From: JBAXZR01 sp041670165
Lineage (GTDB): Bacteria > Bacillota > Clostridia > Christensenellales > UBA1242
Reading direction: 5' to 3'
NCBI GenBank assembly: GCA_041670165.1
Contig: JBAXZR010000002.1
Span: 1 to 64,000 of the forward strand
Length of the DNA stretch: 64,000 nucleotides
Shown piece after piece: positions 1-7,567 of this stretch; position 1 is the first letter of the stretch; each line of letters opens with the position of its first letter. The notes under the pieces were generated by a model. That model was not told the DNA's origin, searched no databases, and saw only the letters and a program-made list of their open reading frames with translations. A program made the position numbers and the translations under genes.

Positions 1-576
1 ATTGGAGAAATGTTTTCTAGCTTTTCACCGTTTGCAGTTGTTTTAATAATTGTACCTGCGGTTAACCTTTTAGCAAGCACCACATCAACTTCATTTTCTC
101 TTGAAGGTAGCAGTTTTTGGCTTCTTAAAAACATGCCTATTAGTCTTACACAAATTATAATCAGCAAAATCCTTGCCATGGTTATTTTGAATGTAATACC
201 TGACATTATTGGCGTAACCATTATTTGTTTAGGCTTGAAATTATCAATTTTTGAAACTTTAATAATTTTTGCTCTTATGTTTGTTTCAATTGTTTTGTCA
301 GCACTTATTGGTGTTGTTATCAATCTGAATAAATGCAATGTTAATTGGACAAATGAAATTGCAATGGTAAAACAAAGTAGCAGTGTTTTAATTTGTATGT
401 TGATTGGGCTTTCTATTGGTTCAATTCCAACCATACTCTATCTAAATTTGTTGCAAAGTTTGATTAGTATATCTTTGTATAGTATCTTATTAATTGTTTT
501 ATATATGATTTTGTCCTATGCTATTATTGTATATCTTAACAAAAAAGCCAAATTTTTATTTGATAAAATTAACTAA
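1..576 (+). CDS. ABC-exporter permease, 3' part (partial gene)
   Basis: The frame is open to the left edge, so the gene begins outside the window; about 191 residues are seen. It is very hydrophobic, with about five membrane segments. Near its start a segment reads STSFSLEGSSFWLLKNMPIS, which resembles the conserved cytoplasmic stretch of the putative ABC exporter permease family (S-x-E-G-x-x-F-W-x-x-K-x-x-P-I). By analogy it would be the membrane half of an ABC-2 type exporter, with its ATPase upstream. The substrate cannot be told. No clear terminator follows; the next gene has its own Shine-Dalgarno 100 nt on. Confidence 0.6.
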   Translation: MGEMFSSFSPFAVVLIIVPAVNLLASTTSTSFSLEGSSFWLLKNMPISLTQIIISKILAMVILNVIPDIIGVTIICLGLKLSIFETLIIFALMFVSIVLSALIGVVINLNKCNVNWTNEIAMVKQSSSVLICMLIGLSIGSIPTILYLNLLQSLISISLYSILLIVLYMILSYAIIVYLNKKAKFLFDKIN

Positions 577-681
577 AACTGACTATAATTTTTAAAAATT
601 GTTATAAACATATATTTATATAATCGTTTTAATTTTGCTGAACTTTAAAAATTATTAGATACACAAAATATAGGGGGCAAA

Positions 682-1155
682 ATGATAGTCAATTATTCTG
701 ATAATATTGTGTTAAAAGGGAAATCATCAATATTTTTAGCAGGACCAACAATTAGAAAAGAACAAGAAGCAGACTTGAAAAAAGAAAGTTGGCGAAAAGA
801 AGCAATTTCGATTTTGAATGAACTTAATTTTGATGGAATTGTGTATGTTCCTGAATACGAAAAAATGAAAGGATTTGTGGAAAAAGATGCACAGTTTGAA
901 TGGGAATGGAATGCACTACATTCAAGTTCAGTAATTGTTTTTTGGATACCAAGAAAATTTCCTGAACTTCCTGCCATGTCAACAAATGTTGAATTTGGAT
1001 TTTATGTTAGTTCAGGCAAACCAATAATTTATGGACGACCAAATGATTCTGACAAACATTATTATCTTGATAAGCTTTACGAAAAAGTTTTAAATAAAAC
1101 TCCGTTTAACAACTTGAAAGATACATTGATTGAAGCAATAAAAGAGCTACAATAA
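682..1155 (+). CDS. Nucleoside 2-deoxyribosyltransferase-like protein
   Basis: A 157-aa soluble protein. The N-terminal motif IFLAGPT, then SWRKEA, and later the run VIVFWIPR...LPAMSTNVEFGFYVSSGKPIIYGRP are typical of the nucleoside 2-deoxyribosyltransferase-like family (Pfam Nuc_deoxyrib_tr_2 type). The NVEFG glutamate matches the catalytic Glu of the fold. Family members act on nucleoside or nucleotide N-glycosidic bonds, but the substrate of this subfamily is uncertain. The start is set by a strong purine-rich RBS (TAGGGGG) 5 nt before ATG. The stop lies inside the left arm of a terminator shared with the convergent methyltransferase gene. Confidence 0.75.
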   Translation: MIVNYSDNIVLKGKSSIFLAGPTIRKEQEADLKKESWRKEAISILNELNFDGIVYVPEYEKMKGFVEKDAQFEWEWNALHSSSVIVFWIPRKFPELPAMSTNVEFGFYVSSGKPIIYGRPNDSDKHYYLDKLYEKVLNKTPFNNLKDTLIEAIKELQ

Positions 1156-1172
1156 TTCGTAGCTCTTTTATT
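1137..1172. terminator. Bidirectional terminator between convergent genes
   Basis: A perfect 14-bp stem (1137-1150 with 1159-1172) and an 8-nt loop; the outer AATAAAAG / CTTTTATT gives a T-rich tail on both strands. The stop codons of both flanking genes lie within it. Confidence 0.85.
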
Positions 1173-1887
1173 AACAGTTTTTTTGCAAAACGAATTGCAA
1201 ATTTTTTGATTTTTCTGTTGCATAATTCAAAGTGTAATTTTCATATATTCCTAGAATTTTAAATCCCTTCTTCTCAATGATTTTTTTAAGCTTATTAATT
1301 TTATAGATTTTGAATGTATGTTTTGCTTTATAAGTTTTGCCATTAATTTCATAAGTAATATTTGTTTTTTCAATGCCAAATATTTTGTTGATTTTCCATT
1401 GCATAAATCGTTTAATTTTGTTTATTTCATCAACCTTGCATCCATTTTTTAAAGGGTTGTGTAAATCAAAAATAAATACACCATTTTCTTTCAAAAGTTC
1501 TTTGGTGTTACAAAGTGCTTTTTTAAATTGTTTATAACTTTTTAGGTGATTTAAAACTGCAAACATTGAAATTGCAAAGTCAAATTTTTTATTTGATATA
1601 AAATCAAGAATGTCACCTTGAAAAAAGTTCCCTTTATTCTTGTTTTTAGCAACTTCTAACATTTCCACATTTAAGTCTAAACCCGTTAGGTTAATTTTTG
1701 AGTTTAATTTGGAAAGTTCTTTTAAGTGTTCGCCCGTTCCACAACCCAAATCAATTAAAGTTTTTACTTTATCATTAATAAAATTGTTTATAAATTGCAC
1801 TTCATTTTGATAATTTTTGCCACAATATAAGACATCATAAAAACTAGCCATTTCGGAATATTCACAAGATTTTTCTTTTTTTATCAT
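1171..1887 (-). CDS. Class I SAM-dependent methyltransferase
   Basis: About 238 aa. The Rossmann motif I LIDLGCGTGEH, then LTGLDLNVEML (acidic loop after strand 2), GDILDF and FAISMFAVLNHL define a class I SAM methyltransferase of the Methyltransf_25/11 type. The substrate is unknown. The open frame extends upstream to a TTG at 1923, but that part overlaps a good promoter: TTGTAC at 1918-1923 and an extended -10 (TG-A-TAAAAT) at 1895-1903. I therefore take ATG 1887, giving MIKKEKSCEYSEMASFYD. The A of this ATG is about 8 nt after the -10, so the mRNA would be leaderless. No Shine-Dalgarno is present. Confidence 0.75.
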   Translation of the reverse strand: MIKKEKSCEYSEMASFYDVLYCGKNYQNEVQFINNFINDKVKTLIDLGCGTGEHLKELSKLNSKINLTGLDLNVEMLEVAKNKNKGNFFQGDILDFISNKKFDFAISMFAVLNHLKSYKQFKKALCNTKELLKENGVFIFDLHNPLKNGCKVDEINKIKRFMQWKINKIFGIEKTNITYEINGKTYKAKHTFKIYKINKLKKIIEKKGFKILGIYENYTLNYATEKSKNLQFVLQKNC

Positions 1888-1894
1888 AACTATG

Positions 1895-1923
1895 ATTTTA
1901 TCATTTTCTTTAAAAAAGTACAA
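1895..1923 (-). promoter_or_regulatory. Promoter of the methyltransferase gene (leaderless)
   Basis: On the minus strand: TTGTAC (1923-1918), a 17-bp spacer, then TAAAAT (1900-1895) preceded by TGA (extended -10). The predicted transcription start falls at or beside the ATG at 1887. Confidence 0.65.
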
Positions 1924-1959
1924 TTAGATATAAGCTTTTTCGTTTTTTTGAAAATGCTA

Positions 1960-1987
1960 TTGAAACTTATGATAAATATGATAAAAT
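1960..1987 (+). promoter_or_regulatory. Promoter of first paralogue
   Basis: TTGAAA (1960-1965), a 16-bp spacer, TAAAAT (1982-1987) with TGA just before it. The whole arrangement is repeated in front of the second paralogue at 2544. Confidence 0.6.
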
Positions 1988-2006
1988 ACACATATGAGGT
2001 GATATT

Positions 2007-2366
2007 TTGAAAAATTTTTACATAGAAAAATTTGAAATTGGCATTGGCTGTAAATTAGAAGATGTCGGAAAAGGAAAAAATAAAATCACTACATTTGTTA
2101 ATAAAACAAAAGAAAAACTTTTTTATAAAATTGAATGGACTGACGGCGATTTTTGTTGGGTTGATGTGCTAACAAATAAAAAATATCATATGATACTCAA
2201 AGTAAAAGCCGTGGAAGATGCTTTTGACCTTAGCAATATGCAAACAATTTTTGCAGAAGATGCAAAAACTATTGCAAAAATAGTTGAATTAGTTCAAGAT
2301 TTTGATAAGGATAGACCAAAAATAAAATTGAATTTTAAGCATATACAAAGAGATTTAATTTGGTAA
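2007..2366 (+). CDS. Unknown protein, paralogue 1 of a tandem pair
   Basis: 119 aa, not recognised, soluble, no signal peptide or membrane segment. It is clearly paralogous to the gene at 2544-2912: both contain (E/N)FEIGIGC, G(D/G)FCW(V/F)DVLT and KIVELVQDFD(K/R)DRPKI. The start is TTG, chosen because GAGGTGAT stands 5 nt before it and the same RBS-TTG-AAA-AA context begins the paralogue; the upstream ATG in this stretch runs into a stop at once. The conserved Cys-Trp and the charged C-terminal DRPKI-K/R-L segment suggest a folded cytosolic domain, but no function can be assigned. Confidence 0.75.
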   Translation: MKNFYIEKFEIGIGCKLEDVGKGKNKITTFVNKTKEKLFYKIEWTDGDFCWVDVLTNKKYHMILKVKAVEDAFDLSNMQTIFAEDAKTIAKIVELVQDFDKDRPKIKLNFKHIQRDLIW

Positions 2367-2495
2367 CTCATAAATATAGTTTATGAAAAAATATATTTCA
2401 TTAAAATACTAGAAACTATCTTTAAAGCAATTGAATCAGAAATCATTGCTTAATAAACTACAATTAGTTAAAAATTTCTGATCTCTAAAAATGCA

Positions 2496-2523
2496 TTGAA
2501 GTTTTTGATTTTTGTGATAAAAT
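2496..2523 (+). promoter_or_regulatory. Promoter of second paralogue
   Basis: TTGAAG (2496-2501), a 16-bp spacer, TAAAAT (2518-2523) with TGA before it. It is the duplicated counterpart of the promoter at 1960-1987. Confidence 0.6.
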
Positions 2524-2543
2524 AATTTTTATGAGGTGATATT

Positions 2544-2912
2544 TTGAAAAAATATGACATAGAAAATTTTGAAATTGGCATTGGTTGTGAGCTAGGAGAT
2601 ATTGAAGTAGGTAACAATAGTATATCCCGTGAAATCATTAAAAGAACGAAACAAAGACTGTTTTACAAAACTAAACAAAATAACGGCGGATTTTGTTGGT
2701 TTGATGTTTTGACAAAGAAAAAATATTTTACAACACTAAAAATTAAAACAATGAAAGATGTTTTTGATTTAAGTGATTTGAATGAATTAATTTCAGGAAA
2801 AGATATAAAAAAAATTGCAAAAATAGTTGAATTGGTTCAAGATTTTGACAGAGATAGACCAAAAATCAGATTGGAACTAAAACGAATAGACGACAATTAT
2901 TATTATATGTAA
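2544..2912 (+). CDS. Unknown protein, paralogue 2 of a tandem pair
   Basis: 122 aa, not recognised. It is similar to the 2007 gene over its whole length, with the same TTG start and GAGGTGAT Shine-Dalgarno. The most conserved stretch is the C-terminal KIAKIVELVQDFDRDRPKI; the least conserved is the middle (residues about 20-40 and 65-80). It is followed after 16 nt by a small gene with its own RBS, so the two are probably cotranscribed and end at the hairpin near 3200. Each copy has its own promoter, so the duplication included regulation. Confidence 0.75.
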   Translation: MKKYDIENFEIGIGCELGDIEVGNNSISREIIKRTKQRLFYKTKQNNGGFCWFDVLTKKKYFTTLKIKTMKDVFDLSDLNELISGKDIKKIAKIVELVQDFDRDRPKIRLELKRIDDNYYYM

Positions 2913-2928
2913 TTTAGGAGATTTTATA

Positions 2929-3183
2929 ATGAAAGAAGAAACTTATATCGAAAAATTAGTAAATATTTATAAAGCTACTGAAACAAAAATTATTGCTGCC
3001 AAAACTTGTGGTGTTGATTTAAGTGAGGAAATTTATGCTTTGAATAATTTTTTGCGTTCATTAGAAAAAACAATTAAGCAAGAAAAATTTTTTGAAAAAA
3101 TGCAAAATGAATTTAAAAGACCTTTAACCCAAAAAGAAAGACAAATTGCAGGCAAAACTTACAATAAGATTTTTGGGGAATAA
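2929..3183 (+). CDS. Small unknown protein
   Basis: 84 aa, not recognised. It is charged (Lys/Glu-rich), likely all-helical, with no membrane segment. The RBS TAGGAG lies 8 nt before ATG. It sits 16 nt after the second paralogue and ends just before a terminator, so it closes that operon. Confidence 0.65.
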   Translation: MKEETYIEKLVNIYKATETKIIAAKTCGVDLSEEIYALNNFLRSLEKTIKQEKFFEKMQNEFKRPLTQKERQIAGKTYNKIFGE

Positions 3184-3186
3184 AAT

Positions 3187-3212
3187 AAAAACACCATTAA
3201 ATGGTGTTTTTT
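3187..3212 (+). terminator. Rho-independent terminator
   Basis: 11-bp stem AAAAACACCAT / ATGGTGTTTTT with a 3-nt loop, ending in a T run. It follows the small gene by 4 nt. Confidence 0.85.
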
Positions 3213-3306
3213 AATAATATTATTGAGCTAATTTTGATTTTGTTAAATCATTATTTTGCTTCAAATTTATTATTGTTTTAATTTATATACTAAAATATTG
3301 AAATTT

Positions 3307-3774
3307 TTAATTATCAAAAACATAAGATTCCATTGAGTTTTTTACTGCTAATTTTGTCATTTCATCAATTGTATTATTTTTTTCGGTTTTTAATTCTTTT
3401 CTATTTTCAACAAATGCTTTTTTGTAATCTTCTCCAAATTTGCTGTACATAAATTTTAACCATTCAATTTGTGGTTCTTTTTTTAAACGAATAACCATGT
3501 TGTAATCATAGTCAAAATCTCGAAAAGTGTAAAACATTTCATTGTTTCTATAACTGAATTTTTCTTTATCTTTAGTTAAGCATTTTCCTTCAGCTTTAAC
3601 AATAATGGAGTTATTTAATCGCTTGATTGGTTCAAAATTATACACGAATGTATCACTCATATATTTGGATTTAACAATGCTTTTTGGAAGTTCAATTTTA
3701 ATCTTGTAATTTTTATTAATTTGTTCTTTTACGAAATTTACAATATCTTCTTCAGAAAGTTTTTCAATAAACAT
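3307..3774 (-). CDS. Unknown cytosolic protein
   Basis: 155 aa, not recognised. There is no signal peptide or membrane segment. The central half is rich in Phe/Tyr/Arg (FSYRNNEMFYTFRDFDYDYNM) with alternating hydrophobic residues suggesting beta strands; the C-terminal third is Lys/Glu-rich and helical. The RBS AAGGAG is 7 nt before ATG. It stands alone on the minus strand between two expanded families of unknown genes on the plus strand and shows no visible relation to either. Confidence 0.65.
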   Translation of the reverse strand: MFIEKLSEEDIVNFVKEQINKNYKIKIELPKSIVKSKYMSDTFVYNFEPIKRLNNSIIVKAEGKCLTKDKEKFSYRNNEMFYTFRDFDYDYNMVIRLKKEPQIEWLKFMYSKFGEDYKKAFVENRKELKTEKNNTIDEMTKLAVKNSMESYVFDN

Positions 3775-4038
3775 AATTAGTCTCCTTATTTTGTCAATAT
3801 AAACTTATCACAATCATTAGTATAATTCAATACTTAAATTTAATTAATCATGTTTTTTAAATTAAGAATTAAAAGTAACTAGTTATTTTTGATAATATAC
3901 TTTTAAAAATAGATGAAAAATAATCAACCTATTTTTTGATTTTTCTTTGTAACTTTTTAAGAAAAAACTAATAAAAATTCAATATATTGAAATTTTGATA
4001 AATGCATGTTACAATATAACCAAACAAAGGAGATTTTT

Positions 4039-4524
4039 ATGTTTAATTATTTCAACAATTGTGATATTGATTTTTCAGTAGATGCTGTTTTGAGCAAAAA
4101 AACTCAAGGTGTAAAAGAATTTAAGAAGATTTTGGACATTATGCCCATTGAATTTATAAGTGAATTAATGAATAAAAAACATTGCGACTTTCTTAAAGAT
4201 GGAACATGGAATGGATCTTTAAGTGATGGAGAAAATCCAATTTTAAAAATTCATAGAACAAAAATTTTATATAGTACAAAAACAAATATCGACATTGAAA
4301 TTGTTGGTTTTGACCTTGATTCAATTTTGGATTTAGAAACAAAAAAAGTAACTAAAACAGATTTGGTTAAGCTTAATATTAAAGAAAGTGATTCCAAAGG
4401 TGTAACCAAGACACTTTCTTGCAAATGGGATATTGGCTTTTGTAATAATAATTTTGTTATTACAACAAGTGCGGAAAAGAACATACAAGAAATTGCAAAA
4501 GAAAGAGTTCATGATTTAGTTTAA
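4039..4524 (+). CDS. Unknown protein, member 1 of a tandem triplet
   Basis: 161 aa starting at ATG 4039, set by AAAGGAG 7 nt upstream; the longer frame from 4006 reads through that RBS. Soluble, not recognised. It is distantly similar to the next two genes: an N-terminal segment with V-L/I-x-(K)K followed by a P-x-x-(F/V)-x-x-E/K helix, a middle W-K/N-(A/G)-x-L motif, and a C-terminal K/N-W-x-(I/L)-(G/N)-F/C-x-(N/K)-x-x-F/K. It is the most divergent of the three. Confidence 0.65.
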   Translation: MFNYFNNCDIDFSVDAVLSKKTQGVKEFKKILDIMPIEFISELMNKKHCDFLKDGTWNGSLSDGENPILKIHRTKILYSTKTNIDIEIVGFDLDSILDLETKKVTKTDLVKLNIKESDSKGVTKTLSCKWDIGFCNNNFVITTSAEKNIQEIAKERVHDLV

Positions 4525-4707
4525 ATAATTTATTGTTATTTGTTTATTTTAGAGCTTTCAAAAAAATGTTTTCTGAAAAAATTAATTTAAAACAAAATAA
4601 TAAAGAAATTATTAGATTTTTAAAATAATATAAAAAAATTGATAAAAGAAATTCTTCGACATTCAAAAGATGACTCATTGTGAAAAAATATTATTATATG
4701 AGGTAAT

Positions 4708-5187
4708 ATGAATAAAGTTTTTGCTAATGAATTGATGGTTTCCATTTATAGCATTATAGGTAAAAAAAACAAAGAATCAAAATTGCTTGATGATTTTATT
4801 AATAGAATACCTCAATTTGTGCTTAACAAAATTAACAATTTTGAACCTTGTGTTGAACTGTGTAATTGGAAAGCCAGTGCAATTGTTAAAGGTGCATACA
4901 ACATTAATGTAAGCAACTCTTGTCAAGATAAAAACAAAAACAAAATTTCAACTAATCTTGAACTTAATGGTTACCTTGCTCGTTCGCTTATTGCATTAAA
5001 GGAAAAAAATTCAAATCCAAAGCAATTGAATTTAGCATGTTTAAAGATTAACAAACAATTTATAGATGGAAAAATTTTCACATATACATACAATTGGAAC
5101 TTGGGTTTTGATAAAAATAAATTTAAAATAATTTTTGATAAAAACAAAGTCAAAGCTAAAAATTTAGATAAATCTTTAGCTGATTAA
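4708..5187 (+). CDS. Unknown protein, member 2 of a tandem triplet
   Basis: 159 aa, soluble, not recognised. The start ATG follows GAGGTAAT by 2 nt. It aligns with the 5275 gene from the first residue (M-N/D-K-V/I-F, then S-K-L/M-L-D/E-D/E-F, NWKA, (I/L)(P)ALKEK, and a C-terminal NW-x-L-x-(F/C)-(D/E)-K-x-K-F-K). Its own short leader and the long spacers on both sides suggest separate transcription rather than one operon. Confidence 0.7.
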   Translation: MNKVFANELMVSIYSIIGKKNKESKLLDDFINRIPQFVLNKINNFEPCVELCNWKASAIVKGAYNINVSNSCQDKNKNKISTNLELNGYLARSLIALKEKNSNPKQLNLACLKINKQFIDGKIFTYTYNWNLGFDKNKFKIIFDKNKVKAKNLDKSLAD

Positions 5188-5274
5188 AATGTAAAAAAGA
5201 AAAATAAATAAAATTAAATTTTCAATAAAAAAGGAGTTTATTCATAAATTTGAAATGATTTATGATAAAATGAA

Positions 5275-5760
5275 ATGGATAAAATATTTGATGATCGGTT
5301 AATGTTTTCAGTGTTAGGGGCTTTAAGTAAAAAAAATAGACAGTCTAAAATGCTTGAAGAATTTTTGAAAAAAGTACCTGAAATTGTTGTTGAAGAAATA
5401 AATGAAAAAAAAGATTTTATTGAATTTGGAAATTGGAAAGCAGTGCTCGATAATAACAAAGGTTTAAATTTGCGACATTTCAAAGTGGATAGAAAAAGAA
5501 ACAAAGAAATTGTTGAGCTTTCGATTTCAAAAAACATTGATTCAATTCCAGCTTTGAAAGAAAAGAGTATAAAAGAACCTATTAGATTGAATTTGGTTAA
5601 ATTTACACTTACAAACACTTCATTTGATGGAATTAAAAAAACAAATGAATTTAATTGGATACTTAATTGTGAAAAAGGAAAATTCAAAGTTGGGTTTGGT
5701 AAAAAAAGTGTGATTTCAAAATGTGAACCTGCAAAAATATTTGGAGATAAAACATTATAA
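5275..5760 (+). CDS. Unknown protein, member 3 of a tandem triplet
   Basis: 161 aa, soluble, not recognised; the closest relative in the window is the gene at 4708. The start ATG is fixed by alignment with that paralogue (M-x-K-x-F). There is no RBS at a usable distance: an AAGGAG lies about 38 nt upstream, and instead a TATGAT/TAAAAT -10-like sequence ends 4-9 nt before ATG, so translation may start on a nearly leaderless mRNA. Confidence 0.7.
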   Translation: MDKIFDDRLMFSVLGALSKKNRQSKMLEEFLKKVPEIVVEEINEKKDFIEFGNWKAVLDNNKGLNLRHFKVDRKRNKEIVELSISKNIDSIPALKEKSIKEPIRLNLVKFTLTNTSFDGIKKTNEFNWILNCEKGKFKVGFGKKSVISKCEPAKIFGDKTL

Positions 5761-5915
5761 TTTTGTAAATTGCTAAAAAGAGAGATAAATTCTTTCTTTT
5801 TTTAGATTAAAAAATTTCAAGATAATCCAAAAAAATTGTTGAGTTCATGAATTATTTTCTATATTTTTGCCACAAATGGTTAACAAAAAATAAAAAAGTT
5901 TCATATTTGTAATGA

Positions 5916-6818
5916 ATGAATGATTTAATAAAAGCAGTCTTAAGTGATAGAATTAAGGGTGTTCGTTTTGACGAGTGTATGAAAAAACACACCACAATGA
6001 AAGCTGGCGGAACTGCGGGTGCTTTTGTTTGTGTTAAAGAATCAAATCAGTTAATTAATGCAATTGAAACGGCAAAATCTTTGAATTTGCCATATAGGGT
6101 TATTGGAAATGGATCAAATATTATCATTAGAGATGGTGGTTATAATGGCTTGATAATCGCACTTGGCAAATTGTTTGGGGGTGGTTCAAAAAATGAAAAC
6201 GAAGCAACTTTTGGTGCGGGAATGTCGCTTTTTGCTGTTGGTATGTTTTGTGCATTAAATGAACTTTCAGGGCTTGAATGGGCTTTTGGAATTCCAGGGA
6301 CTGTCGGCGGTGCTTGTTACATGAATGCAGGTGCATATGGACATAATTGGGGTGAGTTCGTTACCAAAATTGAAGTATATGACGGAAAAGAAATTTTAAT
6401 AATAAATAAAGATGAATTAAGCTTTGGTTACAGATCTTCAACAGTTAAAGACAAAAATTTGATTGTTCTTTCTTGCACTGTCAAACTTTCTATGGGAAAA
6501 GGGCCTGAAATTCAAGCCAAGCAAATGGAATATTTGCAAAAAAGAAAATCATCACAACCATTGGAATTTCCAAGTTCAGGAAGCGTTTTTAAGAGAAATG
6601 AAATTTTTTATCCTGCAAAAGCAATTGATGATCTAGGACTAAAAGGTTTGAAAGTAGGCGATGCAGAAATATCAAAAAAACATGCCGGATTCATTATTAA
6701 TAAAAAAAATGCAACTTGCCAAAATATAGAAAATTTGATACAATTAATAACAGATAAGGTTTACAAGTCGTTTGGGGTAATGTTAGAAAAAGAAATTGAA
6801 TTTTTTGGAGATAAATAA
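5916..6818 (+). CDS. murB: UDP-N-acetylenolpyruvoylglucosamine reductase
   Basis: 300 aa, the usual length for a Gram-positive MurB. It reduces UDP-GlcNAc-enolpyruvate to UDP-MurNAc with NADPH and FAD, a cytosolic step of peptidoglycan synthesis. FAD-binding motifs are seen: GNGSNIIIRDGG (64-75) and GTVGGACYMNAGAYG (about 127-141). The proton-donor serine lies in PSSGSVFKR (Ser about 224), and the C-terminal EIEFFG carries the family glutamate. The start is set by the murB N-terminus. No Shine-Dalgarno is visible; TTAACA and CATATT lie just upstream with the -10 ending 9 nt before ATG, so the leader would be very short. The stop overlaps the next gene's ATG by 1 nt. Confidence 0.95.
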   Translation: MNDLIKAVLSDRIKGVRFDECMKKHTTMKAGGTAGAFVCVKESNQLINAIETAKSLNLPYRVIGNGSNIIIRDGGYNGLIIALGKLFGGGSKNENEATFGAGMSLFAVGMFCALNELSGLEWAFGIPGTVGGACYMNAGAYGHNWGEFVTKIEVYDGKEILIINKDELSFGYRSSTVKDKNLIVLSCTVKLSMGKGPEIQAKQMEYLQKRKSSQPLEFPSSGSVFKRNEIFYPAKAIDDLGLKGLKVGDAEISKKHAGFIINKKNATCQNIENLIQLITDKVYKSFGVMLEKEIEFFGDK

Positions 6819-7567
6819 TGATTTTATACGGTGATTATCACACACACACAATTTTTTCGCATGGATCTGGAACTGTTCTTGACAATGCAATTGTTGCTGC
6901 AAGAAAAGGTCTTAAAGAAATTGCAATAACAGATCATGGTTTTCGTCATAAAACCTTTGGTATGTCTTTAACAGACATGGACAAGCTTAAAAATGATTGC
7001 CTTGAAGCAACAAAACAAACAGGTGTAAAAGTTTTGCTTGGTGTTGAAAGCAATTTTATTTCTCTTGATGGCACAATTGACTTGACTAGTGAACAAGTTG
7101 AGATGTTTGACATTGTTCTTTGCGGATATCACAATTTTGTTTGGGCAAAAACTCCGTCAGACAGCTATAATTTGTTTTTCAAAAATATAATTAGTCCAAT
7201 AATTGGGACAAGCAAAAAACAAATTGAAAAAAACACAAATTGCATTCTTAGAGCCATGGACAAAAACCCTTGTATAAAAGTTTTGACGCATGTGGGGTAT
7301 GGTATGAAAGTCGATGCTCTCACGGTTGCTCGTGAGGCAAGAGATAGGGGAGTTTTAATTGAATTAAATGGGAAAAGAATCCATTTTACCGATGAAGAAA
7401 TTCTCATAATGACACAAGAAAAAGTCAACTTTATAATAGATTCCGATGCTCACAGACCTGAAAGAGTTGGAGAATGTAACAGGGGTACAAATCTTGCACT
7501 TCGCCTTCAAATTCCATACGAAAGAATTGCAAATGTGAATCATTCAATTTTTAAGGAGAACATATGA
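6818..7567 (+). CDS. PHP-domain phosphoesterase (YcdX-like)
   Basis: 249 aa, PHP superfamily. The metal-binding motif HTHTIFSHG (His8, His10, His15), ITDHG (about 38-42), an internal LGVESN and the late SDAHRPERVG (about 208-217) are the expected metal ligands. The family hydrolyses phosphate esters such as histidinol phosphate or small nucleotides; the substrate here is unknown and no histidine genes are near. It is translationally coupled: it overlaps murB by 1 nt and whiA by 4 nt (ATGA). The same murB-PHP-whiA arrangement is common in Clostridia, usually with rapZ and yvcK as well. Confidence 0.85.
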   Translation: MILYGDYHTHTIFSHGSGTVLDNAIVAARKGLKEIAITDHGFRHKTFGMSLTDMDKLKNDCLEATKQTGVKVLLGVESNFISLDGTIDLTSEQVEMFDIVLCGYHNFVWAKTPSDSYNLFFKNIISPIIGTSKKQIEKNTNCILRAMDKNPCIKVLTHVGYGMKVDALTVAREARDRGVLIELNGKRIHFTDEEILIMTQEKVNFIIDSDAHRPERVGECNRGTNLALRLQIPYERIANVNHSIFKENI

